Assembly (NCBI RefSeq): GCF_902459465.1
Contig: NW_022985734.1
Coordinates: 1 to 64,000 of the forward strand
Direction: 5' to 3'
DNA length: 64,000 nt
Source: Asterias rubens
Lineage: Eukaryota; Echinodermata; Asteroidea; Forcipulatida; Asteriidae
In this document: positions 1 through 11,500 of the stretch, piece by piece
Position numbering within the stretch: position 1 is the stretch's first letter
Layout: each line of letters opens with the position of its first letter
Notes under the pieces: model-generated
The model's database searches: none
The model's input: only the letters and a program-made list of their open reading frames with translations
Told to the model about the DNA's origin: nothing
Made by a program: the position numbers and the translations under genes

Positions 1-1067
1 CTTTCTGAATTACGGTCCTTGTAAAGTAATAAAGTGCTGTATTTACGTGTAGACATCTTGTGCACTTCTATCAAGTCCCCAAATATCTCAAAAATTCCAG
101 ACAACAACCATCTAGAACTTCGCTTACATGATTCAAGACAACTTGCCTCACCACATTTGAGTTTTAGTAAAGATACAAATAAATCGTACATGTCTGCAAG
201 AAGAAACGCCTCATGACTGTTGCATAGCTTACAAATTTCCTTACAGGTCATGCAAAGTGCTGTTCTTGTGTGACATTTCTTTATGACTCTCTAAACTTAA
301 CTCAACATCCTCCAAACGTGTAACAGGTACTACTTTCCTTTTAGCCACAGAATAGCAAGTAAAGCAAAGAGAACTGAAAGTAGTAATTGTTACCTCGTCA
401 ATTGAAATATTTAGTTGCAGATATGCATTGTTAATATCCAGATTTGTACATGCATACCTTCTACAATTAACCAGAATGACACCACAAACCACACACTTTG
501 CATTTGACTGAATGTTGTATATGAAGATTTGTGTAAACTGCACAAAGAAACACAGCTTGGTATAAATAAACAGTCAATGGTTGGAAAACAGGATTGAAAA
601 GTTTCCAAAGAAATAGAGCTATCTGCCACTGAAACTGTTGAACACATGTCATATTTGTTAAGGTAACAAAGAGGTCTTTGCTTAGATCTTGTTTTTTCTG
701 GCGTATAGACTGGATTGTTACTTTTTTTTGTAAATTTGTGCCTGCATGCATTACAAATGCAACCATCCTCACTCAAATGTGGCAAGTAAGTTCTAAAATA
801 TTGTTTAACCTTTGAGTTGCTCAAGATGCTAAGATGGGTCCATTTTGTACTGGATCTTGAGCAAATTTGGCACGGACCACACTCAACTTTCTGACAAGGG
901 GGTCGAGCTCGTTTTGAACCCCCTTGAGATTGCTTCACCCCTGCAATGACATACGTTACCTCCTTGGCTTCCTGTTTTGTTGTTGTCCATTTGCCCATCA
1001 TTCCTCCAGGAAAACTTGACTGAAGCCTCCCAAGGTACCTGTGTAAAATGAATACGTGTATACACAC
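1..1067 (-). pseudogene. Left transposon copy: N-terminal part of the large multidomain protein, frameshifted, cut by the window edge
   Basis: The reverse complement of this stretch matches bases about 14400-15486 of the right copy almost base for base. It therefore encodes the Cys-rich N-terminal region of the same protein. Relative to the open right copy it lacks two bases near 270 and one base near 524, and each loss shifts the frame, so this copy cannot make the full protein. The GT...AG spacer before the main frame is 19 nt here (941-959) against 20 nt in the right copy. The OTU, DUF6589-like and PIN-like parts would lie beyond base 1 and are not visible. Confidence 0.8.
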
Positions 1068-1370
1068 TTAAATAACAAAACACACACGAACAAACAATGC
1101 AAATTAATGCTATAGTGCAGAAAGACTAAAACAAAAATATAAATGAACAGAAAAATAGATGAAATATTTGCAACAAAACAATCTTAAATCTTCTTGGCCA
1201 GGTGCTTCAAATTTGTTTGTTAAAACCTTTTCATTTCCAGGAAAGGAAAACATCTCAGTGCAGAAAAAAAAGTATCCATTGAAAATGCAACGTAATAAGG
1301 TTCTAAATTGTCAGACCTTACATGGCCAATTGAAAACCTTAATGATTGCTATAAAAATTTATAAACTAAC

Positions 1371-2456
1371 CTTCCATTTTCGCCGCCTCCGTCTTTTCAC
1401 GATTTGCTTTTTTCTTTTGCGTCGCCTCTTCCCTTGCTTGCGTGATGCAACATAAGGTGTCTCTGCCTTCGGAAGGCGCACTTGTTGGTGTGAAGCACCT
1501 CGAGAATGGTGAAAATTGCTGTTGACCTCCTCATACCGTATTGTGGCCATAGCCACATAAGGTTTGATGAAGTACATCACTGGTTTGGTACTAGACAAAC
1601 TCCTCCCAAGCTGCAAAAAACCTTCTCTGTCCTCGATGACTTGTCTTGACTTCCTCTGTTTTCTTGACATTTTGGGAGGCTTGGTTGTGACAGAAGGAGG
1701 AGGCTTAGTGGTGTCCGATGTCTTTGAGGTTGTACTGGAACTTGTGGGAGGCTTTGGGATGTCAATGCACCGCTTGGTCTTTGGGCATTTCGCTGAGATT
1801 TTCTTCCTCGGTGTTCGGACCAGTTTCTTCAGCTCATGTGGACAATGGGGTTGGGGTGTACCACGAGGGTCTATGGGTTTTGACATTTTCTCTAATTGCT
1901 TCTGTATAAGCCGGCTAAGAGGTAATTTCCGTCCCAGTTAAGATGAAGTCCATCTTTAGCAAGATGGCATTCATGGAACATGTCACTGAAATCTAAAAAC
2001 TTGCAATGTGAAAAATTGTGACAAATATTGGCCAGCTTAATATTGTGCATTACCCGAGATAGATTAAGTCGGCTATCATCTGAACGGGGTAAAATACCAC
2101 TTACCACTATCTCAGTAAGGGGGAAGTTTTCCCTTACAGTGGTAAGTAGTCTCCTGTAGGCTTGGATGTTGCTGTGAAGGAAGCCCTGTTCAAGGTTATT
2201 TGTTCCGACATGCAAAAATATAACGTCAGCAGTATGCAACTGATGGGCGTTATTAATAACATACTGACGAAGAATTTGCACAGTTGCCCCTCGACGAGTG
2301 TGCACGTCTGGGCTCAACAGGCAACTGTCAAAGTTCTCCCGCAAGTATTTAGTAAGGGAGTCACCCAATATCAGAGCACTAATCTTTCGAGGTGGTCCAA
2401 ACACAGGCTGTTGGGATGGTAGCTGTGGGTCTGGCCATTTCAGAGGTCGGCCTAAC
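1371..2456 (-). pseudogene. Left transposon copy: SGNH/GDSL-hydrolase-like exon plus basic linker, one frameshift
   Basis: This is one exon on the minus strand, with an acceptor AG at 2457-2458 and a donor (gttagt on the minus strand) at 1365-1370. The first part reads as an SGNH hydrolase: ILGDSLTKYL (block I, Ser in GDS), HVGTNN (block III, with Asn) and DGLHLNWDGN (block V, Asp-x-x-His). A Pro/Thr-rich stretch and a strongly basic tail (KRRRKRKK, KRRRRRKWK) follow. One base is missing near 1917 compared with the right copy. As a result the hydrolase frame ends in a short aberrant tail and the linker sits in another frame. This copy keeps the catalytic Ser block that the right copy has lost. 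Such domains are known in some retroelement proteins; its role here is unknown. Confidence 0.75.
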
Positions 2457-3516
2457 CTGTAATAATCAAACAAATAAAAATAAAAATTGTCAACAAAAGT
2501 ACATTTTGAAAAAAAAAGGAGTAGTGAAAAAGGTAGAACAAATTTAATCTAGTTTAACCCAACCAGCAATCAATCCATACATTTTAAAAATAGAACCAAC
2601 TACTCAATCCCCTAACACTAACAGCCTCCTCGATTGTCATTACATAGCGAGGCCGAGGCTGAGACCAAGGCCGTCCGAAGTCGCCCTCAAACTGATGGAG
2701 GGATCATGATTAAATTGCAACTAAATGTTCAAGTTGGACTAATCTCATGTAGTAGGGCTAAATAAAATAGGTTCCATAATAAACATGACATGCCGTGTAA
2801 TTGCACACAATGACATTTTAATTGAGTTAATTGAGCTTTGACTCAGGGCCTAAAAAAAATTATTATAAATTAATAATAAATATTGAAACCAATGTATTGT
2901 CCTTACTCCTTGACCTTGTCATGCTTGTGTAGGCCTAATTAACAGTTAACAAATGGAGAATCCAAATATCCACCACAAACCAATTAAAACATTTTTTTTT
3001 TATTAAATACTATTTATAATTAAAGACCTACATAGTACATGTACTTGTAGGCCCTAAAAAATAATAATAATAATAGGCTAGCTCAGTTGGACAGTAGCTG
3101 GGCGCTATAAACAAAAATACATTAAATTAATTAGTTCAGAACAGTCATCAGTACTCTCAAAACACGAAGCAGCCGACAACAACAGCCATGCGTGTGAAAA
3201 CGTGCACGGTAAAATCGGTCACAAAACAAGAAATCTCGCGAAAAGCAAAAGTGCATTACGATCCTACATTGCCTTCGCCACACGTCAAATAATATACCAA
3301 ACGATAGCTTACAGTTACACTTTAATCTTTCGATGTCTAGTGGTTTTATTTTCTCTTTTTATTTAGCTGGGTCAGGGCGCTGCAAACCAAAAACTACCCC
3401 AAGTCAATCCTGACACTATACAAAATGTTCAGTGGTAAAAAAAAGGGCTATAAAGTCATAGAAACTTAACAAATTTGGTATCATTTGACTCGGAAAAATA
3501 TTCTACGTGTACTTAC

Positions 3517-3628
3517 CACGCCATCTTGTGTGCCACCTGAAGCGTGTGAGCATCGTGCCGTGTGCAAAAAGGGTCGTCGAACTCTCGCAGTTTATCGCGC
3601 AAATCGCGCAGTCGCTTCTGCACGTTGG
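3517..3628 (-). CDS. Candidate upstream exon of the left transposon copy
   Basis: On the minus strand a good donor (gtaagt at 3511-3516) ends an open stretch that includes KRLRDLRDKLREF and CTRHDAHTLQVAHKMA. It ends in phase 2 and joins in frame to the SGNH exon starting at 2456, giving ...KMAW-LGRPLKW.... A possible acceptor (tttatctgcacag) defines the other end. No initiator Met is seen in this frame, so the true 5' end, perhaps further upstream toward 3.8 kb, is unresolved. The C-x2-H-x2-H arrangement may bind metal, but that is a guess. The right copy lacks this exon. Confidence 0.45.
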
Positions 3629-3933
3629 CTGTGCAGATAAAACTCGGGATTTGACCTCATTAACGCACGCAGTGCGGACTGACTGTACACCAACCACTCC
3701 AAGCCCCACCAAACACTATCAGTCACTCTACCATCAACCCTTTCACAATAACAAGTGCCTACATACATTAGTCTGACGATAACGCATTAAGAATTCGTCA
3801 TGGGTAAGTAGAAAAGTTATTATCCTGAAGCTGAAATGTATGTTTTATTTGGTCAGTCAATCAACGTCAGATCGTCGTAGCAGGTCGTTTTCTTCGTAAA
3901 TGGAAGTGAGTTCGAATCCCAGTCATGACACCT

Positions 3934-4179
3934 GGGCCCAATTTCATAGACATGCTATTAAAAAGCACAAAAATTTTGCTAAGCATGAAATTTCTTCCTT
4001 GAATAAAAACAGAATTACCAACCAAATTCCACATGATTATCAGGATAAGCAAACAACAGCTGAATACCAGTAACAAGCAATATGCAACAATGGACATTTG
4101 ATTGGTAATCTGTTTTTATCGAGGAAGAATTTCATGCTAAGCAGATTTGTGTGCTAAGCAACTCTATGAATTTGGGCCC
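3934..4179. mobile_element. MITE-like element, family B (GGGCCCAATTTCATAGA ends)
   Basis: The ends are inverted repeats: GGGCCCAATTTCATAGA on the left and CTCTATGAATTTGGGCCC on the right. An inner inverted pair around CTAAGCATGAAATT and AATTTCATGCTAAGC is also present. No coding capacity. Similar elements lie at 11928-12125 and 49688-49934, and a half copy at about 41970-42002. Confidence 0.7.
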
Positions 4180-4270
4180 TGTGCCCTTGGGCAGGGCACT
4201 CAAGCATAATTGCTGCGTAAAAGGTTAATATAACAACGAATTGTCTGCGTTTTGATTGTTTAATCTATAG

Positions 4271-5403
4271 CTGTCGTCTCCAGCATCAAGGTACCTGGTA
4301 CAATGAATGGGATCTAAAGTGATCATCAACGCTTGTTTGGCCCTCTCGGGGTTTTCAGTGGGGAGTACCATACGGCTGTCGAACTGACGGTAGTTTGTTG
4401 TTTTTTTATTTTAATTTTTTTCATTCGAGTAATAGTTATTGTTAGAGAATTGTGTATTTAATCGAAATTTAACAATTTAATCGTCGCCAGCAGCAACGAA
4501 AATATAGATTGTTTCTTTAAAGGCACTGGACACTATTGGTAATTACTCAAATAGTTTTTAGCATGATGATGATGATGATTAAAAAAAACATTTTGTTTTC
4601 AATTATTCAGAGGACGAAATACCTCCCACTCCGCTTGTGGGAAAAACCGCTGACACTGGTGAGAATGATACATTTGGCATGACCGTGGTGTGGCGGGGTG
4701 GCAGCTCCGTCACCAGCTGGACCGGACAGCTTCATGTCTGTGGCGGCGAAGAGACCCTCAGGACTACATGGATACTGGCGTCAAAGGTGGAGGACGTGTA
4801 AAGAAGAACTGGGAGGCCATACATAGTATAAACTTGGGGTTTAGACCTGGGTCCCATCCAAAGGATGAGGAGATGAATTGGTTGAACAGGGCCACAGCAA
4901 ATCATTGGATACAAGTAGGCCAGTACATGTCACATCCATAAAATCAAATGTTGTTATTAAACGTGTACGTAGAATTGACTGCAAAAAATGAATGCGTTTC
5001 ACCAGTCGAATACAGTGCAGTCCGATCTTGATAATTTTCATCATTGTTAGGGCAAACTTCTGGGGCGAACCACCCCCCCCCCCCCCCACCACCACCACCA
5101 AGAAAAAGAAAAAAGAAATGAAAACACATTTTCATTTCCGTTTTATAAATAAATTAATGTAGATGATAATAATACGCAATTATTGATGTTATAAGAAAAA
5201 AATATGGTGTATAGTGCCATGCATAATAAGCAAAGCCTCAACCGACCAACAATTAGAAATCAGTTTCCATATTATTAATTCTAACCTTATATCCCTTGCA
5301 ATATTTCAGAATTGGCCAGGACTTGTTTAAAAGGTACAAGTTCAAGCATGACGACATCCATACCATGAGAGACTTGGCTCGTTGGCAAAAGGACGAAAAA
5401 TAG
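4271..5403 (+). pseudogene. Avidin-like gene, probably a pseudogene
   Basis: Three exon-like blocks together resemble avidin. Block 1 (4271-4389) has GTWYNEW and, after a frame change, GVFSGEYHTAVELT. Block 2 (4613 to about 4797 or beyond) has TPLVGK, NDTFGMTVVW, SWTGQLHV and TLRTTWILASKVED. Block 3 (5310-5403) has IGQDLFKRYK and a stop. Chicken avidin has the same order (GKWTND, FTGTYTTAV, SPLHG, PTFGFTVNW, VFTGQ, MWLLRSSVND, VGINIFTR). Lesions: block 1 changes frame around 4311-4320. Block 2 carries what looks like a duplicated GT at 4796-4799, placing a stop before KKNWEA, the expected loop Trp. If that GT is a real donor (GT|GTAAAG), block 2 joins block 3 in frame but loses the Trp. No signal-peptide exon was found. 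Family members bind biotin; this copy's function is doubtful. Confidence 0.65.
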
Positions 5404-5690
5404 ACCGGAGAACGGATGTACTCGTATGGTGTTGCTGATCAAACAAAGGATTGACTAGCCTCTCTTTTAAAATACTAACAGTTTTAAAATTCAAGCATAC
5501 AATACTTTTTATGGAACGATTTTTGTTTTTTTGATTTTTTTTGGCTGATTAGAACTAAACGGCTGGATCAATTTTAGGGTTTTGGAGTATATTTTTGTTT
5601 CCTTTAAAACAAAGTATACTTTGAGTTGTTTAACCGTTGATTTGTTTAGTCCTATTATAAATGTAGATGCATGCAATAAAACTAACATTT
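5404..5690. other. Gene-free stretch, AT-rich
   Basis: AT-rich sequence after the avidin-like block. I see no exon, RNA gene or clear element. Confidence 0.5.
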
Positions 5691-6085
5691 TAAAGGTGGT
5701 TGTGTTTTTAGTAAATGTCCACAGATTTACATTAAACTTACAGGGTTTGAAGACAATGATAGCGGAAAGCTTCCCTTCAAACATTACAAACTAAGGTTCT
5801 GTAGTTTTTGAAAGATGATTAAGACAAGTTACAAAGTAATTTTCGTCTCTATAAGACGAAAATTATTTTAGCATAAACCATAGCATAACTGGTTAATGCG
5901 TTTTTACATGCTAAAACTGAGACGAAAAATTATTTGTTTTACTCATTTCTCAAAAAAACTACAGCACCTCAGTAAGTAAAATTTCAAGGGAAGCTTTCTA
6001 CATCATTATCTTCAAACTGTGTAAATTTAATGTAAATATGTGGACATTGTGTTTGTTTTAGGAAAAGGTATATAGACCCTTCAAT
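5690..6085. mobile_element. MITE-like palindromic element, family C
   Basis: This is a long imperfect palindrome. The outer arms contain AATGTCCACAGATTTACA and its complement-like TGTAAATATGTGGACATT. Inner arms share AAAGCTTCCCT and AGGGAAGCTTT. Short hairpins of TAATTTTCGTCTC and GAGACGAAAA occupy the centre. No ORF. A fragment is at about 11040-11215, and a third copy spans the gap at 58966-59465. Confidence 0.7.
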
Positions 6086-6129
6086 AGCGTTGTTTAACTA
6101 TCTGAAATCTGGTCAATAATAATTTTCAC

Positions 6130-6222
6130 CAATGCATGCAGTGAGTCAGTCCCAATCAGTCAATCAATCAATCAATCAATCATTCAAGCAATCAATCAAT
6201 CATTCAAGCAATCAATCTTGAC
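6130..6222. repeat. CAAT tetranucleotide microsatellite
   Basis: Repeated CAAT units interrupted by TTCAAG. Simple sequence only. Confidence 0.8.
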
Positions 6223-7388
6223 AGTTATTTAGGTGCCAATTCAAGAATCATACTGCCGGACAAATAGAACGTTTTAATGCATTTTATAAAATTACACCTT
6301 TGGTTTTTTAAACGTTTTATTCTTTTCATCCTATACAAATGTATAGTTGTAAACAGTAAACATTTACCTGTGCAAATTTAACTTCAAAAGGTGGTCGCGT
6401 TTTTGAGATTTCGCCGAAACTCCGGGAGCGAATATCGTCAACGCAGGAATAATATTCCTTATAAGGAATACACAATCTAATATTCAAACTTTGGGGGGAG
6501 GGGAGTTTTGTCTTTTTCTTACAAAGCCTGTCCAAAACTTCCGTAGGCCTACTTCTTACCACGTAAGGCTGTGTTGCCTTTAATTTTCAGAATTCTTACC
6601 AAGCGTGTACCAAGCGTGTACCGACCCTTTAGGGAGATTGTCACACCCTACGTGCGCCCCCCCCCCCCCAAACAAAAAAGGAGGAACTTTACAATGTGTT
6701 TTCTTCTTAGAAGTAGTTGTAACGGCTCTTTTTTCATCTGAACGGTGGACAAAATTTAGCTACTGGTGAGGGCAACAGAGGCCATGACCCAGTGGACTAT
6801 GTTGCCCTTGTTCTTGGCATTTGTGCCCTTTAAAAGTTTCCCTAAAACGATTTCACAATAGAAATGCCCTAGACAAATTAAGCATGGCCTCGCCCTGTCA
6901 AAAGTACAATTCCAGGCTTGATTTTGTTTGAACAAAGTTCAAGTGAAATATGTTTACCCGAAACATGAAAGGATTGTTAGGTTAAAGTCATCGACGGCAT
7001 GGCCAGAGTTCATCAGCCAAACTTCTTGAACAAAACCATTAGAGGCACCAAAATCATTTCTTTATCTCGTTTTTTAGCTTCGCGAATTCAGTTCCATGAA
7101 GGAAGTTTAAGCTCAAAACAATTACTATATTTTGTTCAGAAAAGAGTTTGTTTGTTTTTATTATATTTCTATAAGAAATAATTTAACAACATAAAAGAGT
7201 ATTATCATGTGCTTATCATTTAGAGAAAATAGCTGAAAGATTGTATTGACTTTAAAACTTACAATTTTACAATGATTACAACCAAGGAAATTTGGAGTAG
7301 AAATGGGTTGTAGGTTGTAGGTTCTAAAAAGCTGACAGGTATTGGAACAAAATATCACTCAACATGGGTCATAAAAAAATACTGTCTT
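6223..7388. other. Gene-free stretch
   Basis: AT-rich DNA with a poly-C run near 6658. No exon with coding character on either strand; the short open frames here look random. Confidence 0.5.
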
Positions 7389-7738
7389 TAAAGGAACATG
7401 TTGCCTTGGATCGGGCGAAGTGGTCTATAAAAAGCGTTTATAACCGTTTGTTAGAAAATGCATGTACAATACAATGATCCACACAATTTGCCTCGAACTG
7501 CGTTGTTTTTATTTTACTTTGCGAACTAAGACGGTCGGCCATTTATGAGAGTCAAAAATTTGACTCCCATAAAAAAAATGGCCGACCGTGTTAGTCGACC
7601 AATTTTGAGGCGTGTTTGTGTGTATCATTGTATTCTACTTTTACAACATCTTTCCATCCATATGTATTTTATAACAAACGGTAATAAACGCTTTTCAAAG
7701 ACCAACTCGGCCGATACTAGGCAACGTGTTCCTTTAAA
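7389..7738. mobile_element. MITE-like element, family D (TAAAGGAAC ends)
   Basis: The terminal inverted repeats are TAAAGGAACATGTTGCC and, on the other end, GGCAACGTGTTCCTTTA. A strong inner palindrome is centred near 7560, where GGTCGGCCATTT and AAATGGCCGACC flank ATTTGACTCCCATAA-like sequence. A related fragment starts at about 54330 in the last KDSR intron. Confidence 0.7.
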
Positions 7739-7924
7739 AATAAAATGATTTCATATATTATTAAAGGCTTCTTTTAAATTTGCTATAAAATTATTCAAAG
7801 GCGGCTTTTTAAACAGGGATTTGTTTTGCATAAATGAATAAACCAAATAAAGATTTGTTGCTACTTATCAATATTATATTAAGCTTATTTTGATAATTTC
7901 TTATGCAATCATGTTAAACATTTT

Positions 7925-8040
7925 GGGACATGGCAGCAGCGTACTTACCGCGTCATTCCATCTCGGTAATGTGTGCATGCTCAAATTAACCTGGTAAGCC
8001 TGCTGCCACCTAGTGTTCAAAGTCTCCCAGTAGGGACTGA
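7925..8040. mobile_element. MITE-like fragment, family G
   Basis: Contains GCAGCAGCGTACTTACCG at one side and GCCTGCTGCCACCTAGTG with AAGTCTCCCAGTAGG at the other. These ends match the nested element at 48210-48352. Degenerate. Confidence 0.45.
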
Positions 8041-8573
8041 GAGATAAATACCTTTTGTTGTTTTATTTTCCTTTATTTAAAAGTACTTCCCTTTTTTATG
8101 TTTCGGCAACTTTGGGGCAGGCAGCGTTGTCATTCAATTATTACAGGTGATACTCAAGACAATAAAACATTCCCATGAAATATGCAAATTGCACATCGCG
8201 TGTGGTTTGAGCAAACATGGTGGACATCAAGCCTTTTGTGTTTGGGTCTGATGGTGTAAGTGACGCATACGCGTTTGTGCGTCTTCCTAGTGCACGTTTA
8301 TCAGCCAAAGTGTCTGGTGAACATGTATAGTTGTACACATTCAAGCCGGGGCCCAATAACAAAAGAAGATACGGTCAACGGTTCGGTAAAGGTCCCCGGT
8401 TGGAAAACGTGTACAAAACCAATGGGAGCTGTTGCAAAAAAAGTTTGAGTAGGCCTCTATAAACAAAAGAGGGAGATTAGGACGTCCAAGGTTGCATACA
8501 TACACGAACTTGTTTGCGTTCATGTAAATAGTAACTTTCACAAGGGGCTAATTCCTACAAAGTTTTCCACATG

Positions 8574-11500
8574 TCAATGATTTTCTAAGTCATTGTTAAT
8601 GCTGGCCAGACGTGATCTCGATGTAGGTGTTGTACCGTCAGCCATCTGCAAGGATTCCTCAAACGGTCTGGGTAGAGTTGAGTACGGTGGGGGCGCCCCA
8701 GCTGGGTTCATAATAACCGGTGGATGGGGGTCCCTCGGGTAGTCTACTGCCCTCTCGGTAAACTCAAGATCGGTGTACTGATCTCCCTCTGAAGTGAACA
8801 TCGGGGCACCCCTACCCGGGTGACTTGAATCTGGAGTCGGTCGACGCTGATGTTGTTGTCGTGGGGGCCCGCCGCCCTCTTGTGACGTGTTCCTTGATCT
8901 GGATTGACTGGACCGATGAGGGCGCCGCACGCTGCTTTCTCGGGCCCGCTTGGAGCGAACCCTTTTCGCCATGAGGGCTAGAATAGTGAAGATGATGATC
9001 GCGAGGAGCACCACCATCAAGATGACAATGATGACGATCACGGTGATCCCCAAGCTGCTCCCCGCGGGACTTGGTGTACTGGCTGTGTGTAAAACAAATG
9101 GGAAGGTCAACGGATGTCAGAGGTCAGAGTTCATTTCTCATATCAATGAACATTAAATCACATTTAACAATGAAAAAGAAAACTTCAGAAAAGTTGTCCA
9201 TCTTCTTAACCATGCTGAAATTCTACCTGATCTTGAACCTCTTCTGTAACAATTTAACAATGGTTATAGAAGAGGTTCAAGATCATACAAGTAGAATTCC
9301 AGAATGGTTAAGAAAATGAACAACTTTTCTGAAGTACTTTGCTCAATCGGGTGCAAGCCGTGAAGGATTGGAGACATTTTATTAGAACAACACTCTGCCC
9401 CGGGATTATAGTCATGATCGTGTACATAACAGGCATAAGAGCATTGTAAATAAAGTCTCCATGAGCCAAGCAATTACAACTTGGTTTCACATAGTAAAAT
9501 AACCAGCAGCAATAACTGAAAGGGTCACCTAACAATAATACAACTTATAAGCACAAGGTAGAAATACAAACACATACTAAGGCCAAAAGCGTAAAAAAGT
9601 AAAATGTTATGTACCAAAAAAGACATTTAAACGAATTGTTACAGTATTTTGGGCAAGCTGGTGATGGTATTATTTCCTCTATCTCTCTGTGTTGCATTAT
9701 TAACTAAGTTTAAACTTTGAAGGGGTTAACAAGGAGCCGGTGTGGCAGGAGATTCTGTCCCCGGAGTTTCAGCCCCTCCCAATAACGTACGGCGATCTGT
9801 GTTTAGAAACTTCTTCTGAAGGCGCCCTCTTTTAAAACATCTTCCATCAGCTGAGTGACGTACACCACAAAACAACCGTTAGTTAAGCATTTACATGACC
9901 AGCGTCGTTTGCAGTACAACTTCACTGCGCATGCCATACGTACACCACCAAACAACCACTAGTTTAGCATTGGTACTTGCGCAAACTTGACCCGTGTGTC
10001 TACTGTAGTTGGTGACTCACCTAAACATCTGGGATCGCCCTCCTCCGAGTAAGAAGCACTGGGGCAGTTCTGCTCTCCGTCGCACACCAGACTCTTGTCA
10101 ATGCAGAACTGCGTATCGCGAGTCCCACTGACGTCACACTCATAGCAAGACCCATCTACGTTCAATTTAAATAAAATGATTCTTTGTAATAGCTAATTAA
10201 CTTAATTCATGTTTTAGTTCAGCTAAACTGTCATTTGGTAATTTGGTTAACTAGTAGTACTTTAGTTATGTAGGTAGGTAGGTAGGTAGGTAGGTAGGGA
10301 GGGAGGAGGTAGCTAGGTAGCTAGTCAGCCAGTCACTCACTTGTCGCTCACTTAGTCGCTCACTTAGTCATTCACGTAGTCACTCACTCAGTCACTTACT
10401 CAGTCCCTTAGACAGACACTCAGTCACTTAGTCAGCCACGTCGCTACTTCGTCACTTGGTAACTCGGTCACTCAGTAACTTGGTAACTCCGTCAGTGACA
10501 CACTTACTCTCGGTCGCTGAGTCAGTCACTCAGCCGGTCACTCACTCAATCTTTCAGTCACATAGTACTCAGTCATTTATACTTACCGGGTTCTGTTTTG
10601 AATGCTGTATAACTTATAGAAAAGGCACTATCTTCTCGAGACTGAACAGATCTCAGCGTTAGAAACACTTGGTTGCCAGTTGACTCAATGGGTTGGCTGG
10701 GTTTGACGAGGCCACATAAACCGTGGGGGAAGGTGGGTAAAAGTGACATAGCGCCCTCAGTGTTGCTCCCTAGAAACATCAGCCGATTTCCGCCTCCGCA
10801 CGTGTTCACGTTGAGGTTTGTAAGTTTGACTTCGTTAACGGTAAGACTTAGTCTGGTGCCCGGTGGTGAGAACAGGGCCAGGCTGCAGTTGAGGTCGGGC
10901 GAGAAACGAGGTATGGAGGAGAACACCTGACCTGATAGTGTGCCCTCGATCGTGTCGCCACAGCCTGTGAAGTTTGCAGACCGTGTTTGCATGTCCATGT
11001 AAGCTTAAATTCGAGGGGAAAAAATAAGTTTATTATAGTTAAAGGGTCTAGGTACTTTTTGTAGGTCACACAACACAATGTCCACATTAAACCAACACCG
11101 TATGAAGATAGCGATGGTAGAAAGCTTCCCAAGTCACCAAAATAATTTTCGTCTCAGGAGACGAAAATTATTTTAGCATGTAAAAAGTATTTTGGTGACA
11201 TTGTCTGCTTAAATGATTTTTTTCCCCAATTTTGCCCGATTTTAAAATAAAAATCAATTTAAGTGATATATGGCTACCAGTAAACAAGTAAACAACAATT
11301 AGTATAAACAATTGTTATTGGTTATGTTATTGTTATTATTATTGTAGGGTCATGTCACGTGAGAACAATTCAACCACAGTTCAAGGCCATCTCCAAATAT
11401 TCAAACAATTTATCATAAATGAGACATTATTGTGGATAGTTGGAAATTGAGGGAAATTGCTAAACTGCTAAGAGTGTGTTTCTTTAGCATGCAGTGCAGT

